A DNA stretch of 64,000 nt from Rhodospirillaceae bacterium (lineage in GTDB: Bacteria > Pseudomonadota > Alphaproteobacteria > Dongiales > Dongiaceae), in NCBI GenBank assembly GCA_008012315.1, contig SSEL01000032.1:186001-250000 (forward strand), given 5' to 3'. Below the pieces are notes generated by a model. That model saw nothing but the letters and a program-made list of their open reading frames with translations, did no database searches and was not told the origin of the DNA. Position 1 is the stretch's first letter; each line of letters begins with the position of its first letter. Shown one piece after another: positions 1 to 9,705 of the stretch. The translations under genes were made by a program, and so were the position numbers.

Positions 1-1773
1 GAATGGCTGGAGAAGAACCTGCCCGTTGGCGACTGGCGGGCGATCAGCGGCAGGGTCGAGCGGTTTGGCGGCGAGCTGAACATGGTGCATCCGGATCACA
101 TCGTGCCGGCCGAGGAACTGGAAAGCCTGCAGCGCCTGGAGCCGGTCTATCCGCTGACGGCGGGCCTGCCCGCCAAGACTTTACGCAAAGCCATCGATGC
201 GGCCTTGACCCGGTTGCCGGATCTGCCCGAATGGATCGATCCCTCGCTCATGCAACGTGATGGCTGGCCATCCTGGCGTGAGGCGTTGTCCTCTTTGCAC
301 CATCCTGAAGCCGCCGAGGGTTTTTCGCTGCAATCGAAGGCGCGGCGGCGCCTCGCCTATGATGAATTGCTGGCCAATCAGCTTGCGTTGGCTTTGGTGC
401 GACAGCAGAACCGGTCGCTGGCCGGACGGCCGAGCCAGGGTGACGGCCGCTTGAGGGAAAAGGTTCTGGCCTCCCTGCCCTATCAGTTGACCGGCAGCCA
501 GCAACAGGCGATGCGCGAGATCGCCGAGGACATGGCCCAGGCCAACCGGATGCTACGACTGCTACAGGGCGATGTCGGCAGCGGCAAGACGGTGGTGGCC
601 TTGCTGGCCATGCTGATCGCCGTGGAGGCCGGCGGCCAGGCGGCTTTGCTGGCGCCCACCGATATTCTCGCCCGCCAGCATTTCGCCAGTCTGCAGCCTT
701 TGGCCCAGGCCGCCGGCCTGGAGATCGCGTTGTTCACCGGGCGTGACAAGGGCAAGGCCCGGGAGGCTTTGCTGGCGCGCCTCGCGGCCGGCGACATCAA
801 GCTCATCGTGGGAACGCATGCCCTGGTGCAGGATGATGTCGCCTTCGAGGATCTGCGGCTGGCGGTGGTCGACGAGCAGCATCGTTTCGGCGTGCAGCAG
901 CGTGTCGCCCTGGCCGGCAAGGGCCGTGGCGTCGATCTGCTGGTGATGACGGCAACGCCGATCCCGCGCACGCTGATGCTGACCGGCTATGGCGATATCG
1001 ATGTCTCGCGCCTGACCGAGAAGCCGCCCGGACGCCAGCCGATCGATACCCGCACCTTGCCGATCGAGCGCCTGGACGATGTCGTCGAAGGTCTGCGGCG
1101 CGCCATCACTGGCGGCGCCCGCATCTACTGGGTCTGCCCGCTGGTGGATGAGTCAGAGGTGATCGATCTCGCCGCTGCCAGCGAACGACATCGTCACCTG
1201 ACCCAGGTTTTCGGCGATCGCATCGGTTTGGTGCATGGCAAGCAGAAAGCTGCCGAACGGGATCAGACCATGGCTGCTTTCACCGCCGGCGACCTCGATA
1301 TCCTCGTTGCCACCACGGTCATCGAGGTCGGGGTCAATGTTCCCGAAGCCACGGTCATGGTGATCGAACATGCCGAACGCTTCGGCCTCGCCCAGTTGCA
1401 CCAGTTGCGCGGCCGGGTCGGCCGGGGTACCGGCAAATCGAGTTGCCTCCTGCTCTATCAGACGCCCTTGGGCGAGACCGCGAAGGCGCGCCTCTCGATC
1501 TTGCGCGAAAGCGAGGATGGTTTCCGCATCGCCGAGGAAGATCTGCGTCTACGCGGTGGCGGCGAGCTGCTGGGGACGCGACAGAGCGGCCTGCCGGAAT
1601 TTCGCCTCGCCGATCTCGCGGCTCATGACGATCTCCTGACCATGGCGCGTGACGATGCGCATCTGATCATCGAGCGCGACAACAACCTGCTATCATCGCG
1701 CGGCGAGGCATTGCGCATCCTGCTCTATCTCTTCCAGCGCGATGCGATGATCAAGACCCTGCGCTCGGGATGA
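1..1773 (+). CDS. recG: ATP-dependent DNA helicase RecG (5'-truncated by window start)
   Basis: The reading frame is open from base 1 to the TGA at 1771, giving the last 590 residues. RecG remodels stalled replication forks and branched DNA in the cytoplasm. Seen here: Walker A GDVGSGKT at about residue 190 of the fragment, the DEQH box (VVDEQHRFG) at about residue 291, and helicase motif VI in RGRVGRGTGKS. The N-terminal wedge domain is only partly present because it lies upstream of the window. The gene ends 9 bp before the convergent DUF502 gene. The identification is secure. Confidence 0.96.
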   Translation, partial: EWLEKNLPVGDWRAISGRVERFGGELNMVHPDHIVPAEELESLQRLEPVYPLTAGLPAKTLRKAIDAALTRLPDLPEWIDPSLMQRDGWPSWREALSSLHHPEAAEGFSLQSKARRRLAYDELLANQLALALVRQQNRSLAGRPSQGDGRLREKVLASLPYQLTGSQQQAMREIAEDMAQANRMLRLLQGDVGSGKTVVALLAMLIAVEAGGQAALLAPTDILARQHFASLQPLAQAAGLEIALFTGRDKGKAREALLARLAAGDIKLIVGTHALVQDDVAFEDLRLAVVDEQHRFGVQQRVALAGKGRGVDLLVMTATPIPRTLMLTGYGDIDVSRLTEKPPGRQPIDTRTLPIERLDDVVEGLRRAITGGARIYWVCPLVDESEVIDLAAASERHRHLTQVFGDRIGLVHGKQKAAERDQTMAAFTAGDLDILVATTVIEVGVNVPEATVMVIEHAERFGLAQLHQLRGRVGRGTGKSSCLLLYQTPLGETAKARLSILRESEDGFRIAEEDLRLRGGGELLGTRQSGLPEFRLADLAAHDDLLTMARDDAHLIIERDNNLLSSRGEALRILLYLFQRDAMIKTLRSG

Positions 1774-1782
1774 GGTGACGGG

Positions 1783-2475
1783 CTATTTGGTTGAAACGCC
1801 GTTCGCGGTTTTTTCAGCCGGCGTGATGATGCCGCCGGAAATGACCAATTTGAGGCCGTCTTCCACCGACATCTTCAACCGCTTGACTTGTGCCATCGGT
1901 ACGAAGATCAGGAACCCTGATGTGGGATTGGGTGTCGTTGGTACGAAGATGTTGATCAGATCGTCTTGCAGAAGCTCTTTGACCTCACCTTGCGTGGTGC
2001 CGGTGATGAAACCGATGGTCCAGCAATCGCGGCGCGGATATTCGACCAGAACCACCTCGCGGAAGGCCGCTGATTTGGTGGCGAAGACCGTTTCCACGAT
2101 TTGCTTGATGGCGCTGTAGATGCTGCGGATGACCGGCAGCCGGTTGAGGATTCCCTCGATCAGGCGGCGGAAGAAGCGCCCCAGGAATCCGGCGGTAATG
2201 GCGCCGATGAAGGTCAGGGTCACGACGGCAACGATCAGGCCGATCCCCGGCACGCCGAAAGGCAGATAGGTTTCAGGGTTGTATTCCGGCGGCAGGACGC
2301 TGAAGACGCGCTGGTCGACGAAGGTGATGACCAGCCAGGTCAGATAGATGGTCAGGCCAATCGGCGCCGTGATCAGGATTCCGGCCAGAAAGTAAGTCCG
2401 CAACCTTGCACCTAAGGTAAATTGAATGCCCCGGCGACGCGGTTCCGTCGGTGTTTCACCCGTATTCTCAGACAT
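1783..2475 (-). CDS. DUF502 family inner-membrane protein
   Basis: About 230 residues from the ATG at 2475 (MSENTGETP). The frame stays open upstream to 2559, but those residues look like read-through. Two strong membrane segments are visible near the N-terminus (YFLAGILITAPIGLTIYLTWLVI, cut here, and the PGIGLIVAVVTLTFIGAI region), followed by a soluble part with the family signature around SIYSAIKQIVETVF and RRDCWTIGFITG. DUF502 proteins are widespread in proteobacteria, often near recG, and their biochemical function is not established. It is convergent with recG. Confidence 0.85.
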   Translation of the reverse strand: MSENTGETPTEPRRRGIQFTLGARLRTYFLAGILITAPIGLTIYLTWLVITFVDQRVFSVLPPEYNPETYLPFGVPGIGLIVAVVTLTFIGAITAGFLGRFFRRLIEGILNRLPVIRSIYSAIKQIVETVFATKSAAFREVVLVEYPRRDCWTIGFITGTTQGEVKELLQDDLINIFVPTTPNPTSGFLIFVPMAQVKRLKMSVEDGLKLVISGGIITPAEKTANGVSTK

Positions 2476-2669
2476 ATCCGCCCTTTCGCCATTCATCCCG
2501 CGCCGTTCATTCCGGCAGGCTGCCCCATTTCTCAACATAGCCATCGAAAGCTGGCGCATTTACGGACAGGGCGTCAAGCCGGTGATCGTCGCCGGAGTGC
2601 CTTGCAGCTAGGCGCCAGTTATTGCAAGGTGCAGCGAAATCCCCTTCGCGTGGCGTGGAGACCGCAAAG

Positions 2670-3566
2670 TTGACGAATCGCATCTATCCGGCGGCCCTGA
2701 AAGTTGCCCTGGCTTTGGCAGGTTTGGGCTTGCTTGGCGTGGCAACCGTCGCGTCGCCTGCTTGGGCGCAATCGGCTGGTTCGACAACCGCGCAGGCCTC
2801 GCCGAATGAAGCGGCCAGCCGGGCCTTCAATTTGGGCGATTACCAGACCGCCCGGCAGCTCTGGGAGCAACAGGCAGCAGCCAACGACCCCGAGGCGATC
2901 AACAATCTCGGCATTCTCTATCAGAAGGGCATTGGCGTCGAACAGGATGTCGAGAAGGCGCAGAGCCTTTATCTGCGTGCAGCGAATCTCGGTTTCACCA
3001 ATGCCCAGGTCAATCTGGGGAATCTCTATTTCAACAGCGAAGGCGTTGATGAAAATCTGAAGGAGGCGGCGCGCTGGTATACGGCGGCGGCGCGGGGTGG
3101 ACATCTCCGGGCGCAATATTATCTGGCGCAGATGTATGATCATGGCGACGGCGTCGACGAAGATCATAGCACGGCGCTGAAATGGTATGTCAGTGCCGCC
3201 GATGGCGGTCTACCGGAGGCGAAATATGTCGTCGGCCGGATGTTGCTGACCGGCGATGGCCTGAAGCAGGACCAGGCGAAGTCGCTGCCCTATCTGCTGG
3301 ACGCCGCGACGGCCGGTGTGGCACAGGCGCGTGCCTTGCTCGGCCAGGCTTATGCAGATGGGCTCGGCACCGAACCCAATCCGATCCAGGCCTATATCTG
3401 GCTAAGTCTCGCACTCGATAATTTGCCACCCGGCCAGGCACAGCAGAAAGCCTTCAAAACCCTGCGCAGGGTCGAGGCGGATATGTCGCAGGATGAGACG
3501 GCTGCGGCCAAGCGGCTGCTGGCGCGCAAGGAAGCAAGAAGCAATCAGGCGGCACAGCCGCAGTGA
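2670..3566 (+). CDS. Secreted Sel1-repeat (SLR/TPR-like) protein
   Basis: There is no ATG near the 5' end. The TTG at 2670 is preceded by GGAG about nine bases upstream and gives a clean signal peptide ending AWA-QSA; TTG 2622 and GTG 2655 are alternatives. The mature part contains five consecutive Sel1-like repeats of roughly 36 residues (NNLGILYQKGIGVEQD, VNLGNLYFNSEGVDEN, YYLAQMYDHGDGVDED and so on). Sel1 repeats are helical protein-interaction modules. The periplasmic location is inferred from the signal peptide. The partner is unknown. It ends 20 bp before the convergent lipoprotein gene. Confidence 0.82.
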   Translation: MTNRIYPAALKVALALAGLGLLGVATVASPAWAQSAGSTTAQASPNEAASRAFNLGDYQTARQLWEQQAAANDPEAINNLGILYQKGIGVEQDVEKAQSLYLRAANLGFTNAQVNLGNLYFNSEGVDENLKEAARWYTAAARGGHLRAQYYLAQMYDHGDGVDEDHSTALKWYVSAADGGLPEAKYVVGRMLLTGDGLKQDQAKSLPYLLDAATAGVAQARALLGQAYADGLGTEPNPIQAYIWLSLALDNLPPGQAQQKAFKTLRRVEADMSQDETAAAKRLLARKEARSNQAAQPQ

Positions 3567-3585
3567 ACGGCCGAGGGCACTGCCG

Positions 3586-4170
3586 CTAATAAGTGGCGCT
3601 GCCCCATTTCGTCTGCATGCGGCTGATCGTGCCAGGGATGGAGATCAGGCCCTCGGTATCGGCATTGAAGGTCTTGCTGTAGAGAACATAGAGCCGGATG
3701 ACCGCCCTCGCCTGGGCTGACTTGCTGGTGCCATGATAGCCATAAAATCCCCAAGGCCCGTAATAGGGGCGATAGAAGCCGTGATAACCATAGGGGCGAT
3801 AGGCATAGATCGGGGCTGGATAATAAACCGGCCGGTTGGTTACCTGAATATCGCTGTCGCGCTGTTCCTGCTCGACTTTGAACGCCGCATAACCTTGTTC
3901 CTGGCCAATCTGCGCCGCACGCCAAAGCGCAAAATCATAGGTCTTGTCGAGTTCCCCCTGCAGCCGGCTATCATCGCGGGGATTATTGCTGCTCACATAA
4001 CGATAGGGGCCGGTATAGGTAACCGTCGTGCGGTTTTCGACGATCGGTCGCTCGCTGTAGCCAAAAGGCCCATTGGCCCCTAGAGGAGCCATTGCCGGCT
4101 TGGGCGGTGCCGAAGCACAGCCGGCGATCAAGAGAACAAGTGCGGTGACAATAAGACGGATACCGATCAT
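3586..4170 (-). CDS. Predicted lipoprotein, aromatic-rich (CC0125/DUF4136-like)
   Basis: 194 residues beginning MIGIRLIVTALVLLIAGC, a typical lipoprotein signal with lipobox IAGC (Cys18). The mature protein has a Tyr/Pro/Gly-rich middle (YRPYGYHGFYRPYYGPWG) and a C-terminal part (ARAVIRLYVLYSKTFNADTEG) that recalls small alphaproteobacterial lipoproteins of the CC0125/DUF4136 type. That family assignment is from memory and moderate. It probably sits in the inner leaflet of the outer membrane. Function unknown. Confidence 0.75.
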   Translation of the reverse strand: MIGIRLIVTALVLLIAGCASAPPKPAMAPLGANGPFGYSERPIVENRTTVTYTGPYRYVSSNNPRDDSRLQGELDKTYDFALWRAAQIGQEQGYAAFKVEQEQRDSDIQVTNRPVYYPAPIYAYRPYGYHGFYRPYYGPWGFYGYHGTSKSAQARAVIRLYVLYSKTFNADTEGLISIPGTISRMQTKWGSATY

Positions 4171-4396
4171 GGCATGTCACATAGGATATGTCGCATAGGT
4201 CGGACGACCGTAAAGGCTGCGGCGATAAGTTATTCTATCATAAGAGAGCTTGGGTTGCTCCAGGCCGGATCAAGGCGATGCCCGATCAAGATCATGTGAC
4301 GGTGACGTCGGCGCCGGCTCCCACCCATGAGACTAAGATAGAGGGCGATTCACGTCTTTGACGAAGCGAAATACTTCCATCGAAGACGATCGCGCT

Positions 4397-5743
4397 CTAG
4401 CGCCAAACGGCTTGCGGGTTTTTGAGAACCTGCGGGCTGAGCGCGAGGCAATAGGCGTTGTTTTCCCACATGGCCTTGCAGGCCCTGCCCGCATCAGCTT
4501 GCCCCAGGCCAACGAGAAGCGCGCTGTACCGGGATGTCCCCTCATAGTCACGGCGGATGATGGCCGGCTTGCCCTTTTTCGCCAAAGCGGCTGGCAGATT
4601 CTTGCGGGCGGTGGTCACGGCAGCCTGAGCTCTTTTCTGATCGTTGAAAGAGCCGAACACGATGCCCCAGCCGCTGACCCGTGGAACGGTCGTCGTCGAT
4701 GTGCCGCCGGCGATGATCGCCTGATCGCAGTCGCCGCCCTTCAGCCGGACTGGCGGCGGTGCGTCGGCAGTGTCGAACTTCAGAGAGATATCCTGCAGCA
4801 TGGGCAGGCTGCTCGTGGGCAGATCATTCATGGCCAGGGCAAATCCCTTGTTCAGCAAGGCAACCATCTGGCTGGCCCGTTCGCCGCGATTGCCGCCACC
4901 GAGCAGGACGCCGACCAAGCGGCGATCCCCCTGCCGGGCGGAAGCCACGAGGTTGTAGCCGGAGCCGCAGGTAAAGCCGGTTTTCAGGCCATCGGCGCCG
5001 CGGTAACTGACCAGGATGCCGTTCACGGTCGGCAATGTGCGGCCGGCGATGCTGACGCTTTTATCGCCGAAGAAGTGGTATTGGTCCGGGAAGTCATGAA
5101 TCAGGGCCAGGGCCAGCCGTGCCATATCGGCGGCGGTCGTCACCTGCTCATTGTCGGGCAAGCCGGTCGCATTGCGAAAGATGGTGCGGCTCATGCCCAA
5201 ATTCCGCGCCATTTCCGTCATGCGTTGCGCAAAAGCAGCTTCGGTGCCGGCAATCTGCTCGGCGATTGCGGCGGCGGCGTCATTGGCCGAGGCGACGATG
5301 GCGGCGGAAATGGCCTGGCTCAACGTGATTTTCTGGCCCTTCCGAAAACCGAATTTGACTGGTGAGTGGCCGGCCGCTGTGGCGGAAATCGTCACCGGCT
5401 CTTCCAGTTGATGACGGCCCGCCTTGATCTCGGAAAAGGCGATATAGATGGTCATCATCTTGGTTAAGGAGGCCGGATACCACAGCGCATTCGGCGAGTC
5501 GGCCTCGAGTACCTGCCCGGTATCGGCATCGACCACCAGGCTGACACTACTTGCGGCATACCCCGGTAACGGCGTTAAAATAGCGAGAATCAGTGCGGCC
5601 ATGAAAATGGCCGGGGGAAGAAGCCCGGACCTAAGCGGAACAGTGCAAAAATGGCGCAAAAGCCTGGGGTTCATGCTAGCCTCGGGTTTCAACCATAAGC
5701 CATCTTGCGTATGGCCGCTATGGGGGGATGCAAAATCATTCAT
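4397..5743 (-). CDS. D-alanyl-D-alanine carboxypeptidase with C-terminal SPOR domain
   Basis: A low-molecular-weight penicillin-binding protein of the DacA/DacF type that trims peptidoglycan stem peptides in the periplasm. The three active-site motifs are visible: SLTK (Ser92 counted from 5743), SAN (S152) and KTG in DGLKTGFTCG. The last 90 or so residues (WGIVFGSFNDQKRAQAA onward) match a SPOR domain, which binds septal, denuded glycan strands. Two starts are possible: ATG 5743 behind AAGGGA, or ATG 5674, which puts the signal peptide closer to the N-terminus. It is divergent from the Sel1 gene at 5795. Confidence 0.9.
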   Translation of the reverse strand: MNDFASPHSGHTQDGLWLKPEASMNPRLLRHFCTVPLRSGLLPPAIFMAALILAILTPLPGYAASSVSLVVDADTGQVLEADSPNALWYPASLTKMMTIYIAFSEIKAGRHQLEEPVTISATAAGHSPVKFGFRKGQKITLSQAISAAIVASANDAAAAIAEQIAGTEAAFAQRMTEMARNLGMSRTIFRNATGLPDNEQVTTAADMARLALALIHDFPDQYHFFGDKSVSIAGRTLPTVNGILVSYRGADGLKTGFTCGSGYNLVASARQGDRRLVGVLLGGGNRGERASQMVALLNKGFALAMNDLPTSSLPMLQDISLKFDTADAPPPVRLKGGDCDQAIIAGGTSTTTVPRVSGWGIVFGSFNDQKRAQAAVTTARKNLPAALAKKGKPAIIRRDYEGTSRYSALLVGLGQADAGRACKAMWENNAYCLALSPQVLKNPQAVWR

Positions 5744-5794
5744 CTATTTCCCTTAATAGGGATATGACCGATATCGCATTTTGAGAGGAAGAGC

Positions 5795-7538
5795 GTGAAG
5801 ATTGTTTATCGGGCAGCGCTGCTCACGTTTTTGACCGCTTGCGCCGCAAGCCCGGCTTGGGCGGGTTTCCAGGAAGGCGCCAATGCCTATAACCAGGGCG
5901 ATTATCAGACTGCCCTGAACGAATGGCTGGCGGCCGCCAATGCCGGGGACCCCCAGGCGCAAAACGCGATCGGCGCCCTTTATGATCATGGCCTGGGTGT
6001 CCTGGAAGACACAGCGGAGGCTTTCCGCTGGTACTCCATGGCCGCCCAGCAGAATTATCCCCTGGCCATGCGCAATCTTGGCAGCATGTATGCCGCCGGC
6101 CGCGGCGTGCCCTATAGCCTGCAACAGGCGCAGCTCTGGCTTTGGCAAAGCGGCCGCGGCCGGCGATCAGGTCGCCGTCTCGCGCTTGTCGGCTTTACCG
6201 CCCGCCTCGAACGCCCCGGTCGATCCGGTGAAGACACCTCTATTCGCGGGTCAGGCGGCAACCACCCCGAAAGCCACGACGGCGGCTGACGGTTTTGGTT
6301 CGAATGCCGGTTCGGCCAATTTGTTATCGGCGCTGGACAGCAAGGCTGTCGCTGCTGCGGCTGCGGCCAACCAATCCCCCACGGCAGATCAATCCGCTGC
6401 ATCGGCATCGTCCGATACAGCGGTCGCCGAAATGGCCTCCGCGCCCGAAGCGGCCCCTGCTCCCGCCGCCGCGCCGGTCCCTGCTGTGCAAAGCACGGAA
6501 GAAAGCCAGCCCGCCGCCCCGGCCGCCAGTGAGGCGGCGTCATCCAATCAGGCGAAGCCACTGGTTTTCCCGCCGGCAGAGTCGTCGACCGAGGCGGCGT
6601 CTACCGCCGAAACCGTTCCCGCGCCCGCGACGTTGCAGCAGGCATCCGTTGCATCACCTGCCGAGGCGAAGACCGGAAATTGGTTGCTCGGACAGTGGCA
6701 GGGCCCCTCTCTCGGCTGCCCGCCGGATGGTGGCATGGAGTTTCTCGCCGGCGAAACGCGGAGCTATTTGAACGGCCGCATCGCCGTGACGTTGAAGGCG
6801 ACCTATGTGTTGCAAGGCGACCGGATCATTGTCAGCAATCCCGGCGCCGAGGGAAGCTACACCTACCGCTTGATCAGCGCCGACAGCTTCAGCATCGAAT
6901 CGGCGCCGCCGATCATGCCGGCATCGATCATCGGTGCTATCTACAAGCGTTGCGGCGCGGCACCGGCGGACACGCCGTCCGCGCAGGCTGTGCCCGCTCC
7001 CGCTACTCAGTCGGTTCCTGCATCGACGACACTGGGGAACACGACGTCGGCCAGCACGACGCCGGATGTGTCCGAAACAGCCAAGGCTGACGATGCCTCG
7101 GCCGCAGACGTGAAGTCCGGGTGGGATGCTTTCGAGAAAGGCGATTACAAGGGAGCACTGGCCGTCTGGGAGCCCCAGGCGAAAAAAGGCGATGCAAACC
7201 TCCAGCTTCTGGTTGGTTCCATGTACGACTATGGGCAGGGTGTGACCAAGGATAAGAAAGAGGCGCTCAAGTGGTACCTCATGGCCGCCCAGCAAGGTTC
7301 AGGTCGCGGGCAATATGCTGCCGGCACATTGCTTGGCCGGGGCGGCGATGGCATCCAGCCCAATCGGGTCGAGGCCTATAAGTGGCTGACCTTGGCCAGC
7401 CGCTCACTCGCCGCCCAGCCGGGCCAGGTGACGCCGACCCATGCCTTGCAAATGCGCAATGAAATCGCGCGGCAGATGAGCAAGGCCGATATCGCCAAGG
7501 CGGAAACACTGGCCGGCGACTTCCACACCCAGGGTTAA
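5795..7538 (+). pseudogene. Sel1-repeat protein with a one-base frameshift near 6141-6143
   Basis: A GTG start at 5795 behind GAGAGGAAG gives a signal peptide and two Sel1 repeats, then the frame is lost. The frame-2 reading QAQLWLWQSGRG ends in a stop at 6289. The other frame continues GKAAAAGDQVAVSRLSAL to 7538. Removing one T from the TTT at 6141-6143 restores QAQLWLGKAAAAGDQ, a normal Sel1 repeat. The rest has an Ala/Pro-rich linker, a small globular domain (GNWLLGQWQGPSLGCPPDGG, about 90 residues) and further Sel1 repeats. It could be a true pseudogene, a phase-variable tract or a sequencing error. Confidence 0.8.
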
Positions 7539-7542
7539 AAAA

Positions 7543-7584
7543 GCAACCGGCAGGAGCGGGTGAAACGACGTTCCTGCCGGTTGC
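7543..7584 (-). terminator. Intrinsic terminator between convergent genes
   Basis: A perfect 13-bp stem (7543-7555 with 7572-7584, arm GCAACCGGCAGGA) with a 16-base loop. On the minus strand it is followed by a run of six T (the A run at 7537-7542), so it is best oriented to end the pbpC/alpha-2-macroglobulin operon. It lies 5 bp after the Sel1 stop. Confidence 0.85.
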
Positions 7585-7590
7585 CGCCCT

Positions 7591-9705
7591 CTATTGCAGC
7601 CAGACCGAAGCGCTGGCGCTGTTCCCTTCCCGATCGATCACGGTAACTCGCACCGCGCCATTGCCATCTGGCTGCCATTCCGTCTGCCGGCGATAGGGCA
7701 AGGCTTCCACCGGATGGCCGTTGACCAGCCAGCGTAACGGCATGGCGCCACCACTGGCGCGCAAGACAAGCGGCGGCGTTTTTCCGTTGTCACGCTGCAT
7801 CTCGACGGTGGCGCCGTCGACCGGGAATTGCAGCTTGAGATCCGATTGATGTTCCCGCGCGGCGGCAGCCAATTGCGCAGCACTTTGGTAACGCCGGAGA
7901 TTTGCCGGCAAGCCCAGCGTGTCGCTCAGGATGGTGCCGGGCGGTGCGATATGCGGCAGAGCACTGGGGGCCGCCGGTAGCTGATCAAAGGTCTCGAACA
8001 GAATTGGCGCTGCCGTGTCGCGCCCCATGCGGTCGGGTGAGAAACTGCCGTCCGGCCGGCCCACCCAGATGCCGATCGTATATCGCGCATTGTAGCCAAC
8101 CGCCCAGGCATCACGATAGCCGTATGATGTTCCGGTCTTATAGGCGACGCGGGTGGCATCGCGACGATTGCTGCCGGCCAGCCAGCTTGGAGGCGGCGGC
8201 GTATCGTTCAGGATTTGCGTGAGGTAGTAAGCCGCCACCGGCGAGAACAACGTTTCACCGCTGTCGCTCGTCATCGTTATCGTCGGCTGGAATCGCAATG
8301 GCTTGACCTGGCCCTGGTTTGCCAGACCGGTATAAAGCGTGACGAGATTCTCCAGCGAAATGCCGACACCGCCCAAGGCGATCGGCAGTCCTGGCCTACT
8401 CGCCTCGGGTGGAAGCTGCAAGGTGACGCCGACATCCTGCAGCCGCTGCATGAAACGCATTGGCCCGATCCGGTCCAAAAGTGCCACGGCCGGCAGGTTT
8501 CGCGAACTCTGCAATGCTTCCCGGGCGGTCAGGTCGCCGCGGAACAGATTGTCGAAATTCTGCGGCGCATAATCGCCGAAGCGCATAGGGATGTCCTGCA
8601 TCACCGTTTCCGGATGGACCAGCAGGTCGTCAAAGCCCATGCCATAAATGAACGGCTTGAGTGCCGATCCCGGCGAGCGGATGGCTGTCACCATGTCGTT
8701 CTGCCCGAAGCGCTGATCGGCGAAGAAATCGCTCGAACCGATATAGGCCCGGACCTTTCGCGTCTCGTTCTCGACGACCAGGACAGCGATCGAGGCCGCG
8801 GGTTCCAGCAGGCGTTGATGCCGGGCGACGAGCAATTGCAGCCGGCGCTGGAGATCGGCGTCGAGCGTCGTTTCGATCGTGCCGCCTGTCTGCAGGCGAT
8901 CCTGCCCGATCAATCGCTGTGCCAGATGCGGTGCATCGATCGGTGCCGGCTGACGTTGGGCTGGGATCGCTTCAGCAAGTGCCGCCCCGTAAGCCGGCTC
9001 GTCGATGACACCGGCTGACAGGAGCCGCTGCAAGATCTTGTCACGGCCATGCCGCGCCGCCACCAGATTGCGGTCGGGCCGTTGACGCCCCGGCGATTGC
9101 GGCAGAGCCACCAGCAGCGCTGCTTCGGCATCGGTCAGATGTTTCGGTTCCTTGCCGAAATAAGCCAGGCTCGCTGCGCGTATGCCTTCCAGGTTGCCGC
9201 CATAGGGTGCGAGGCTCATATAGAAACCGAGAATTTCGTCCGGCTGGTAATGCCATTGCAGTTGCAGGGCGCGGGCCATCTCGATCAATTTTGCCGGCAC
9301 CGTGCGCGGCCGTGGCTCCAGCAGCCGGGCGACCTGCATGGTCAGTGTCGATGCACCGGAGACGACATGGCCGGCTTGCAGCGCCTGGCCGACCGCCCGG
9401 AACAGTGCCAGCGGATCGACACCGGGATGATGGCCGAAGCGGCGGTCTTCATAGGCGAGCAGGAAACGGCGAAACTTCGGATCGACCTTGTCCGGCTCGA
9501 CCGGATAGCGCCAGATGCCGTCCGGCGTCGTAAAAGCCCGCAGCACGGTGCCGTCTTCGGCTTCCACCACGGTCGATTGCCTGGACAGGCGTGACAGATC
9601 CGGCGGATAGATCCGGTCCAACAAGACGGCAGCCAGCAGAAGCAGGCAGGCAGATCCGAAAAGGATCCACCCCGCCCGCTTCAAGGCTGTCCTGCCGCGC
9701 ATCAC
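7591..9705 (-). CDS. pbpC: Penicillin-binding protein 1C (bifunctional transglycosylase/transpeptidase)
   Basis: 704 residues with an N-terminal membrane anchor (FGSACLLLLAAVLL). A GT51 glycosyltransferase domain follows (catalytic EDRRFGHHPGVDP), then a transpeptidase domain with SALK (SPGSALKPF), SRN (SSRNLPAV) and KTG (YKTGTSYGY) motifs, and a C-terminal BiPBP_C domain. It polymerises and may crosslink peptidoglycan. Its start overlaps the end of the alpha-2-macroglobulin gene by 4 bp, the usual proteobacterial pairing. That pairing is generally taken as an envelope-repair and protease-trap module. Confidence 0.95.
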   Translation of the reverse strand: MMRGRTALKRAGWILFGSACLLLLAAVLLDRIYPPDLSRLSRQSTVVEAEDGTVLRAFTTPDGIWRYPVEPDKVDPKFRRFLLAYEDRRFGHHPGVDPLALFRAVGQALQAGHVVSGASTLTMQVARLLEPRPRTVPAKLIEMARALQLQWHYQPDEILGFYMSLAPYGGNLEGIRAASLAYFGKEPKHLTDAEAALLVALPQSPGRQRPDRNLVAARHGRDKILQRLLSAGVIDEPAYGAALAEAIPAQRQPAPIDAPHLAQRLIGQDRLQTGGTIETTLDADLQRRLQLLVARHQRLLEPAASIAVLVVENETRKVRAYIGSSDFFADQRFGQNDMVTAIRSPGSALKPFIYGMGFDDLLVHPETVMQDIPMRFGDYAPQNFDNLFRGDLTAREALQSSRNLPAVALLDRIGPMRFMQRLQDVGVTLQLPPEASRPGLPIALGGVGISLENLVTLYTGLANQGQVKPLRFQPTITMTSDSGETLFSPVAAYYLTQILNDTPPPPSWLAGSNRRDATRVAYKTGTSYGYRDAWAVGYNARYTIGIWVGRPDGSFSPDRMGRDTAAPILFETFDQLPAAPSALPHIAPPGTILSDTLGLPANLRRYQSAAQLAAAAREHQSDLKLQFPVDGATVEMQRDNGKTPPLVLRASGGAMPLRWLVNGHPVEALPYRRQTEWQPDGNGAVRVTVIDREGNSASASVWLQ

